A DNA stretch of 64,000 nucleotides from Oscillospiraceae bacterium (GTDB lineage: Bacteria; Bacillota; Clostridia; Oscillospirales; Oscillospiraceae). The DNA is taken from assembly GCA_902791215.1 (NCBI GenBank), contig CADAUZ010000001.1, positions 148,001 through 212,000 of the forward strand, written 5' to 3'. The position numbers were made by a program, and so were the translations under genes. The first letter of the stretch is position 1; each line of letters begins with the position of its first letter. The notes under the pieces were generated by a model. That model did not search any database. It was not told the origin of the DNA and saw only the letters and a list, made by a program, of their open reading frames with translations. This document shows positions 58,230-64,000 of this stretch, piece by piece.

Positions 58230-58276
58230 CAGGACCGGGAGTGACAGTAAGTATCAATCCCGGTCCTGTTTTTTTA
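58230..58276 (+). terminator. Terminator-like hairpin
   Basis: CAGGACCGGGA/TCCCGGTCCTG, 11 base pairs, followed by a run of eight T's; it lies between the recombinase remnant and the LRR gene's stop. Confidence 0.8.
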
Positions 58277-58280
58277 TTCG

Positions 58281-58790
58281 TTACGTCAGCGGGACGAAGG
58301 GCAGAATGACCGGTGGCTCGGGCCCGGTGATGTAATAGTCCGCTCCGCCGCTGAGCTCGGTGAAGGGGATGCCGTTTGCTTCGGCGTGGCGCGCGGCCTC
58401 GCTGAAGGCTTCGCCGTAGATGGTGACGCCGTCGCTGCCCTCGAAGGCGGTGTCGTGGATTGTGTCCACAGTGGCGGGAATGCGGATGGCCGTGAGGTTC
58501 GGGCAGTCGGCAAAGGCCCGCGCGCCGATGCTGCTGACGCTCCCGGAGACATCCACTTTCTCCGCGCCGATACCCTCAAAGGCGCTGTCCTCAATGGTGA
58601 TGAGAGAGGACGGGAGGACGAAGTCCGCCTTCCCGAAAAAGTCCGCCGGGACATAGGCACCCACGTCCACCGCGACGACGCTGACCCCGTCCTCAAGGAC
58701 AACTTCAATGCCCTCCTCGGCCCAGGCGGGAACGCCCAGACTCAGGAAAAGCGCGAGGATCAGAAGAAATAAGCTTTTTTTCATGTTCAT
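58281..58790 (-). CDS. Small secreted leucine-rich repeat (BspA-type) protein
   Basis: 169 residues: signal peptide (LFLLILALFLSLGVPAWA-EE), then BspA/LRR_5-type repeats (PSSLITIEDSAFEGIGAEK, SVSSIGARAFADCPNLTAI, ATVDTIHDTAFEGSDGVTIY), ending in a Pro-rich tail. About three repeats, much shorter than most BspA proteins. No anchor or sortase signal. GGAGGGATCA precedes the ATG. It follows the peptide gene by 15 bases, so it should be made with the large secreted protein. Confidence 0.9.
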   Translation of the reverse strand: MNMKKSLFLLILALFLSLGVPAWAEEGIEVVLEDGVSVVAVDVGAYVPADFFGKADFVLPSSLITIEDSAFEGIGAEKVDVSGSVSSIGARAFADCPNLTAIRIPATVDTIHDTAFEGSDGVTIYGEAFSEAARHAEANGIPFTELSGGADYYITGPEPPVILPFVPLT

Positions 58791-58805
58791 TGATCCCTCC
58801 GCTTA

Positions 58806-58928
58806 TCAGCCATTCAGCTCGCAAGTATTCACGGTGCTCGTACTGGAACCCCCGCAGCCGCTGGTGATGATCAGGTCCTCGTTCTCAAAAACAATGATTT
58901 CCATTTTTGGTGCTTCATAGTTTTCCAT
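58806..58928 (-). CDS. 40-residue peptide of the ...ITSG... type
   Basis: MENYEAPKMEIIVFENEDLI then ITSGCGGSSTSTVNTCELNG. The N-terminal half has the charged hydrophobic pattern seen in many short clostridial peptides (YxxPKxEIxxFExxDxITTSG), the C-terminal half is rich in Gly, Ser, Thr with Cys25 and Cys36. The strong site GAGGAGG sits 8 bases before the ATG and overlaps the stop of the giant gene upstream. The leader-core layout recalls ribosomally made, modified peptides, but no modifying enzyme is in the window. It may be secreted or cell-associated; unknown. Confidence 0.75.
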   Translation of the reverse strand: MENYEAPKMEIIVFENEDLIITSGCGGSSTSTVNTCELNG

Positions 58929-58941
58929 GCTTGTTTCCTCC

Positions 58942-61900
58942 TCAGGGATTGTAAGCCCTGGCGGCGGCGCAGAAGTCATAGAGCGCGGTGAGGGCGAGAT
59001 TTTCGTCCTCGTAGCCCTGCCCCGCGGTGAGAACGGTGTTGACATAGGACAGGGCCGACATGTTCGCGTCATAGACCGTCCTTCCGTCCGCCATGAACTG
59101 CACCTGCCAGGCATAGCCCAGGTTATTGGCCGCAATGTTGGGAATCTCGATTTCATAGGTCAGATTGCCCTTGTCGGTCACGTGGCATTCTACGCCGTCC
59201 ACCGCGGCGGTGACGGTGCCGGGGGCGCTCTTGAAGCTGAGGCGGACGTTCAGGGTCGTGGCGGAATCCAGTGTCAGATTATAGTGCATGGACTTCACCA
59301 GCTCCTTGTCATAGCCCTCCGGGCCGTAGGCAAGCTGATAATCCGAAAGCTCCGTGAGCGGCGTAATGGACGAGGCGGCGGGCATGGCGGCATAGTCGCC
59401 GCCCTCGCCGAAGCTGAGACCGTGCAGGCGGGCCATGTAGGGCTGCACATAGTGGCCGTAATTTTCAATGGCCTCCAGCAGTGCATTTTCTGTGAAGCCG
59501 TTGGAGCGCAGGTTCTCCAGGTACTGTTTGATGGAACAGGCCGCTTCTGCAGTCGTACCGCCGCAGTGGAAGCTTGCGGAAACGGGCTCCGCCATCTCGA
59601 TGGAGCGCACGGGGCAGGTGAAGACCAGATAAGACCCGCTCTGCTCCGCCTCGGCGGCGGGAATCCGCTCGCTTTTGCCGTGGAGCGCAAATTCCATGTA
59701 CGCCCCGTCGAGAGCCTTGCTGTCGGCCAGCACGTAAAACCGAAGGCCGAGGGTGCCGTCAAGCTTGAGATCGGTCCCGGCGATGGAGGCGGGCAGAATG
59801 GACGCGGTGACAGGGCCAAGCCACTCGTTTCGATCCAGGTAGTTTTTGCCGCCGGTGACCTTATACCAGATCTCATAGCTGCCCGCGTCGCGCTTTTTCG
59901 GCACACCCGCGAGGGTGTTGCGCTTATCAAAGCTGTACCAGAGTTTCAGGCCGCTATCCCCGGCGCTGAGGCTGAGAAGGGGCTGATACGCGCCGTTATA
60001 GGCGGGGCTCAGGGGCATAAGCTCGAAATCCTCGCCGGGGACCGGAAGCTTTTTGGCGACGGAAAAGTCCGCGCTGAGGGCGAAATATCCATTGCCCTGA
60101 TCGTCATAGATCGTGGCGATCACGGTATACTCTCCGGCCTCTGTGGGCGGCTCCGTGACAGCCGTGTCACGGGAGGCACCCATTTCGATGTAAGAATAGC
60201 TGACAGGCAGATCATACACGTTTCCGCTGACGGAAGGGGCGTTCGGCTCGTCGCCGAAGGTCCATCCCTCGATGTGCACCGCCATGCCGGACAGATCCCG
60301 CAGGATCCTGACCGTCAAAGGCTCGCCATAGGGAACGGAAACAAAATCCGGGGAGTTGCTCTCGATACGGTAGTAGACCTCATAGACGCCGGGGTCTGTG
60401 GCCATCGGGGGCGCGAGCAGCTCGTTTTCGGTATCTCCGAGGCTGTAGTACACGGTGAAAGAGCCCGCCGGGTGTACCTGGGCGTCAGGCACAAGGGACT
60501 GTGCCCTGCCGGTATAAGGCAGATCTGTCTTGCCTAACAGGATTTGGGGCGTCCCCTGGACGATCTTGACGGTCAGGCATTTGGCCGCGGTGGGAGCGGT
60601 GCCCGTCGGGCCGACGCCGCGATACCAGACATAATAGCTGCCCACGTGTGTACCTGTGGGCCAGGCCGCGCTGAAGCTCTCATCGCCGGGGGCAGTGTCG
60701 TCGCTCTCACCGAGGGCAAACTGCATGAAGCCGTTGTGAACCTTGCCGCCATCCATGATGAGCGTCTGGGCCTTTCCGGTGCAGCTCAGGCTCTCCTTCG
60801 CTCCGGGATCGGAAAGGATCTGCGGGTCCTCGCCGGCCCGGAGGGTGCTGATACTGAGGTGCTCACTTGCCCCGGACGGCTCGTAGTTATCCGATTCCTT
60901 ATAGCGCTGGGCGAAGGTAAAGCTGTGATCCTCAGCGAGGTTCGTGAAGACCGGGCTGTCCTGCCACGCAAAGTAGCGGAGGATATTCCCTTCAGACAAA
61001 GAAATCCGATGCTCAATCCCGTATTCGCAGCCGTCCACAGTCTCCAGTGTGATACTCGCTGCATCCACTGCGGCGGCTTTGGGGGCGGGGGGAACTTTGC
61101 CGCTCGCTTTTTTGACGGTCACGCTGACCGGGCCGATGGACGCGGACGGCGGATAAACACCGAGCGGATCGACGGCTCTGAACCACACATGGTACGTTCC
61201 CGCGTTGACCGCCTCAGGGATCGCGGCGGAGAAGTCCGCGTCGGCGGGCGCGGCAGCTTCGCCGCCGAGGGCGTAATACATGACGCTCTCCGCGCTGCCG
61301 GGCAGGACAAGCTGCTGGTTCTCGGCGTTATAGGTGAGATCCCTTGCGGTGGGCGCTTTGGTCACGTAATTGCCCCGTATGGTGTAGCTCTGCTCCGCCG
61401 TCACACCGCCAAGGGTGATGGACGCGGTGTATTCGCCTGCGTCCGTGGGTGCGCTTGACAGTACTGTGCCGTTGTGGGAATAGGTAACGGCGATGGTGTT
61501 CACGCCGGGGACGGAGCCGGTGACCGTGGCCTCCGGGCTGAGGCCGTCGTTATAGGCGGTCTTCGCCGGGGGCAGAATGGTGAAGGCACCGCTGCTGTCG
61601 CCCTCGGAGCAGACGGCGTTGAGCGTCGCGGCGTCGGCGGTATAGCTGTAATTATGGGCGTGGATCGTGATCCAGTCGGAGACCGCGCCCAGCTCGTCGC
61701 AAACCGCGCGTACGTGGTAGTCGCCCGGCTTCGTAAAGCTGAACTCGTTTCTGTCATTGACCCGGATGCCCCGGCTGTCCAGCTCCTGCTTCTGCCAGAA
61801 CCAGGGCAGATCCAGCTCCACGCCGGACATGTCCGTAAGCATGACGCGAAGACCGCCGTCACGCTCCAGGTTCTCGGGCTCATTGCCCACCGCGCCGACG

Positions 61901-63768
61901 TAGCTGCCGCTGACTGTCACGATGCCTTGGGGGTTTGTGTAGGACTTCTGTCCGGAGACGGTGATCTCCAGCGCGGCGGTGGCAAGAAGGTCTGCGTTTT
62001 TGGTATATTTATCCGCGTCCGTAACGGTAGTATAGACATCCTCGTCAATGATATATTTGAGGAAGCAGGTGCCGGTCCTGACCGCAGTATAGCGCGTGTA
62101 GCCGGAGGCCGCGTCTTTGGTGAGGACAACGGGCGCGTCACTGCCCGTCCATTCCGAGCCGTCCGGGTGCACGACGATCCAGTGCCCCTGGCGGGGGCTG
62201 AAGCCGTAGTAGGGCGAATCATAGACGTTCAGACCCTCCAGCTGGAGATAATTGGTATAGGAGGAATCCCCCACCTTCATCTCCGCCCGGAGATAGTTGA
62301 GATTCTGATAGCTGAGCTCCTCGGTGTCGATAAAGCTCACGTTCGGGGGCTGGATCTTGATGACGCGCAGCGGCTCAAGCGGGGCGATGGACTTCACCTC
62401 GGTATAAGCGGTGTTCAGCTTCTGCAGGAAGGTCGCGCCCACAGGGGCGATGGGGGCGTGAGTCGCGGCGAGCTCCACCAGCTTCTGCGTATCATGGACG
62501 GGCAGGACCTTCAGCCAGTGGATGCCCTTGTGCAGAGCGCCCTTGTCCTCTTCGATGTCCGCAGCGGCATTTTTGATGGCGCGGGTGTAGAGATCCGCCC
62601 TTGCGTCGGGCTCGAAGCTCGCTTTGAATGCTTCCGAGCGGCTCGCGCCTTCTTCACAGGCACAGAGGATGACCTTGTAGCGAATGCCGATCGGGCAGTT
62701 GTAGCGCGTCTCGATCACCGTATCGGTGTGGCCCTGGTTGAGCACCACATTGGTATACGGCGGCAGCGTGACGGAGACAGACTCGGAAACGGTGTCGGAC
62801 TTGGAGACGCTCTCCCCCTGGGACCAGCCCTTGCTGAAGGCGTCCGACTGGGAGATGGTACCCTCTACCTTGGCCTTGAAGACGCCCTCAAATCCGACCT
62901 CCGTGCCGACCGTGAGGGACGTGCCGAAGGTGTAGCTCTCAGAGCCGTTCACCTGGCTCGTGACGGTGTTGCTCCATGCGGTGGAGAGACTTTGGGTAGC
63001 GGTCACCTGGGCAGAGGTCAGGTTCTTCACATCGGAGGCGAAGGACTTGTCGGTGATGCTCCCGGTATCTGAAATCGTGACGGGGACATAGTTGTCCTTC
63101 CCGTTGGCGTCCGGCGTCAGTACGACCGCGCTGAAATCCGTGAAGTAGGCATAAACGACCAAATCGCAGTCAACCTCAGGCGGGTTTGCATCGAGGACGC
63201 CCAGACGGGCGGCGACAACGTCCCGATCCGCCGTGCCGTCAGCCTCGGAGGTATAAGGCTTCAGGGCATCGATCCTGTCGTAGACGGCTCCGGGAAAGAG
63301 CTTATTCAAAGCCTGCTTGAAATTCGCGGCATATACGGCGTCCGTGGACTCTACCCGAAATTCATGATGGTTGCCGCTGTCGTCCGGATACGGTATCTCA
63401 TAGTTTCTCTGGGAACTTGTGAGACTCTTGTCCACGTACTCGAAATACTTGTCCGGTGTGCTGGAGCGGTCTGCGCACAGCATCCCGAAGCCGATCTCCA
63501 GCCACATGTCCGCCATGGAACGGTTGCCGAACTCCGGCATTTTGGCGTTGAGAAGATCGGTGAGATAATAGACCGGATTGTCAAAATTCGCCGAATTCGT
63601 GTTGTAGTACGTGACGCCCTCGATCTCATAGCTCTGCTGAATGGGGGCGGGCGCCGACGTGTCGCCGTTCTCGGCAAAGGCCGGGAGCGCAAGCCCCGCC
63701 GTCAGCGCGAATGTCAGGCACAGCGCCAGGGCGCGCCGGACAAGCCTTTGAATATTTGCTTCTGCCAT
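58942..63768 (-). CDS. Giant secreted protein with aerolysin/ETX-like segment and MBG/Ig-like repeats
   Basis: 1608 residues. Signal peptide 1-32 (ALPAFA-EN). Residues ~33-247 are an unassigned domain. Residues ~248-368 have the Ser/Thr-rich alternating strands of aerolysin/ETX-MTX2 toxins: SLSTAWSNTVTSQV, YTFGTSLTVGTEVGFEG, TISQSDAFSKGWSQG, TVSESVSVTLPPYTNVVL. Residues ~640-1290 carry at least four MBG-like repeats of the type ...GSYYVWYRG... and ...GVYEVYYRI.... The C-terminal ~250 residues match a domain common in Oscillospiraceae surface proteins (LGLRFYVLADSKALDGAYMEF). No LPXTG or membrane anchor. ATG 63768 with GGAGG 7 bases upstream. First gene of a three-gene operon. Confidence 0.8.
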   Translation of the reverse strand: MAEANIQRLVRRALALCLTFALTAGLALPAFAENGDTSAPAPIQQSYEIEGVTYYNTNSANFDNPVYYLTDLLNAKMPEFGNRSMADMWLEIGFGMLCADRSSTPDKYFEYVDKSLTSSQRNYEIPYPDDSGNHHEFRVESTDAVYAANFKQALNKLFPGAVYDRIDALKPYTSEADGTADRDVVAARLGVLDANPPEVDCDLVVYAYFTDFSAVVLTPDANGKDNYVPVTISDTGSITDKSFASDVKNLTSAQVTATQSLSTAWSNTVTSQVNGSESYTFGTSLTVGTEVGFEGVFKAKVEGTISQSDAFSKGWSQGESVSKSDTVSESVSVTLPPYTNVVLNQGHTDTVIETRYNCPIGIRYKVILCACEEGASRSEAFKASFEPDARADLYTRAIKNAAADIEEDKGALHKGIHWLKVLPVHDTQKLVELAATHAPIAPVGATFLQKLNTAYTEVKSIAPLEPLRVIKIQPPNVSFIDTEELSYQNLNYLRAEMKVGDSSYTNYLQLEGLNVYDSPYYGFSPRQGHWIVVHPDGSEWTGSDAPVVLTKDAASGYTRYTAVRTGTCFLKYIIDEDVYTTVTDADKYTKNADLLATAALEITVSGQKSYTNPQGIVTVSGSYVGAVGNEPENLERDGGLRVMLTDMSGVELDLPWFWQKQELDSRGIRVNDRNEFSFTKPGDYHVRAVCDELGAVSDWITIHAHNYSYTADAATLNAVCSEGDSSGAFTILPPAKTAYNDGLSPEATVTGSVPGVNTIAVTYSHNGTVLSSAPTDAGEYTASITLGGVTAEQSYTIRGNYVTKAPTARDLTYNAENQQLVLPGSAESVMYYALGGEAAAPADADFSAAIPEAVNAGTYHVWFRAVDPLGVYPPSASIGPVSVTVKKASGKVPPAPKAAAVDAASITLETVDGCEYGIEHRISLSEGNILRYFAWQDSPVFTNLAEDHSFTFAQRYKESDNYEPSGASEHLSISTLRAGEDPQILSDPGAKESLSCTGKAQTLIMDGGKVHNGFMQFALGESDDTAPGDESFSAAWPTGTHVGSYYVWYRGVGPTGTAPTAAKCLTVKIVQGTPQILLGKTDLPYTGRAQSLVPDAQVHPAGSFTVYYSLGDTENELLAPPMATDPGVYEVYYRIESNSPDFVSVPYGEPLTVRILRDLSGMAVHIEGWTFGDEPNAPSVSGNVYDLPVSYSYIEMGASRDTAVTEPPTEAGEYTVIATIYDDQGNGYFALSADFSVAKKLPVPGEDFELMPLSPAYNGAYQPLLSLSAGDSGLKLWYSFDKRNTLAGVPKKRDAGSYEIWYKVTGGKNYLDRNEWLGPVTASILPASIAGTDLKLDGTLGLRFYVLADSKALDGAYMEFALHGKSERIPAAEAEQSGSYLVFTCPVRSIEMAEPVSASFHCGGTTAEAACSIKQYLENLRSNGFTENALLEAIENYGHYVQPYMARLHGLSFGEGGDYAAMPAASSITPLTELSDYQLAYGPEGYDKELVKSMHYNLTLDSATTLNVRLSFKSAPGTVTAAVDGVECHVTDKGNLTYEIEIPNIAANNLGYAWQVQFMADGRTVYDANMSALSYVNTVLTAGQGYEDENLALTALYDFCAAARAYNP

Positions 63769-63800
63769 ATGCATTCCTCCAATGAGCCGGGATTGGCATT

Positions 63801-63829
63801 ATTGTAACCCGCGCCGGGAAACTTTTCAA
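63801..63829 (-). promoter_or_regulatory. Promoter of the giant protein operon
   Basis: Minus-strand TTGAAA (63824-63829), 17-base spacer, TACAAT (63801-63806), 33 bases before the start codon. The palindrome TGAATATTCA (63841-63850) just upstream may be an operator. Confidence 0.7.
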
Positions 63830-63918
63830 GAAAAGCAGACTGAATATTCAGAAAAATTTATAATTACCGATATTAACTTCTATCCGTCGGCTGATGCTCC
63901 GATGATGGGCAGGGGTGC

Positions 63919-63956
63919 AAAAAAGCCCCACCAGGGATTCATTTCCCCAGCGGGGC
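63919..63956 (-). terminator. Terminator of a gene entering from the right edge
   Basis: GCCCCGCTGGGGA and TCCCTGGTGGGGC pair with a mismatch around AATGAA, then TTTTTT on the minus strand. The gene it ends is outside the window. Confidence 0.75.
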
Positions 63957-64000
63957 ATCAAGTGCGCCTGTACTGCGGCGCACCCCCAAAACGACAGGAT

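Noticed and set aside
58927-60537. 536-codon plus-strand frame opposite the giant protein gene
   Set aside because: The protein strand carries a signal peptide, repeats and promoter; the plus-strand frame has none.
63957-64000. C-terminal end of a minus-strand gene at the right edge
   Set aside because: The terminator implies such a gene, but 44 bases are too few to choose a frame or stop with any confidence.

Overview
The window looks like chromosomal DNA of a GC-rich member of the Clostridia, most likely an Oscillospiraceae (Oscillibacter/Flavonifractor/Intestinimonas-like) gut bacterium. Supporting signs are strong AGGAGG ribosome binding sites, T-box riboswitches, RNase M5, a PPi-type phosphofructokinase, an AbrB of clostridial type with a Cys pair, and large secreted proteins with MBG/Ig-like repeats. 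The species call is inference; family placement rests on gene content only.

Layout. 1-3.5 kb: the 5' part of an exported HtrA protease, then a lipoprotein phosphodiester glycosidase (NAGPA fold) divergent from nagA, with a perfect palindrome between the two promoters. 3.5-13.6 kb: a surface polysaccharide locus, almost all on the minus strand. It starts with a polyprenyl-phosphate sugar-1-phosphate transferase, followed by a DUF4422 protein, two GT2 and two GT8 glycosyltransferases and a polysaccharide pyruvyl transferase, and ends with a TagGH-type ABC exporter. A plus-strand toxin-antitoxin pair sits between the last transferase and the exporter. One GT8 gene appears to have lost its ATG (now ATA), and two unrelated transferases share a nearly identical C-terminal module. 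13.8-27 kb: a VTT membrane protein, a degenerate P-type ATPase-like protein, divergent fba and PPi-PFK, an orphan C39-like protein, two MgtC/SapB paralogues behind a hairpin leader, a YjjG-like phosphatase, murF, a DnaQ-like exonuclease with zinc ribbon, a secreted S15 peptidase and AbrB. 27-46 kb: housekeeping genes: exported adenosine deaminase, yebC (plus a decayed copy of its 3' end), rnmV-holA-comEC, hinT, T-box-alaS, U32 protease-like, mltG, a tiny Cys/Asn protein, sirtuin, FTCD-like protein, prfC and a fused ABC transporter. 46-51.6 kb: tRNA-Arg followed by repeated tRNA-derived fragments, a SUV3-like helicase, an MFS transporter, an SPL-like radical SAM protein, and tRNA-Ala with a truncated 5' copy upstream. 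51.6-56 kb: a methionine operon under a Met T-box (metN, metI, a metQ-like binding protein, M20 hydrolase). 56-64 kb: remnants (PAS-like domain, serine recombinase zinc ribbon), a chagasin-like lipoprotein, a NIF3/CutA-like protein, a cyclase, and an operon of a 1608-residue secreted protein with an aerolysin/ETX-like segment, a 40-residue peptide and a small LRR protein.

Most unusual signals: (1) the methionine-type binding protein is circularly permuted (its two lobes are encoded in swapped order) and has no lipobox cysteine; (2) the three-gene secreted operon at 58.3-63.8 kb joins a pore-forming-toxin-like segment, a tiny peptide of the ...ITSG... type and an LRR protein; (3) one G-to-A change explains both the retained stop and the lost start in the GT8 pair; (4) the P-type ATPase-like protein lacks the residues needed for ion transport. 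All are read from sequence alone, without database searches.
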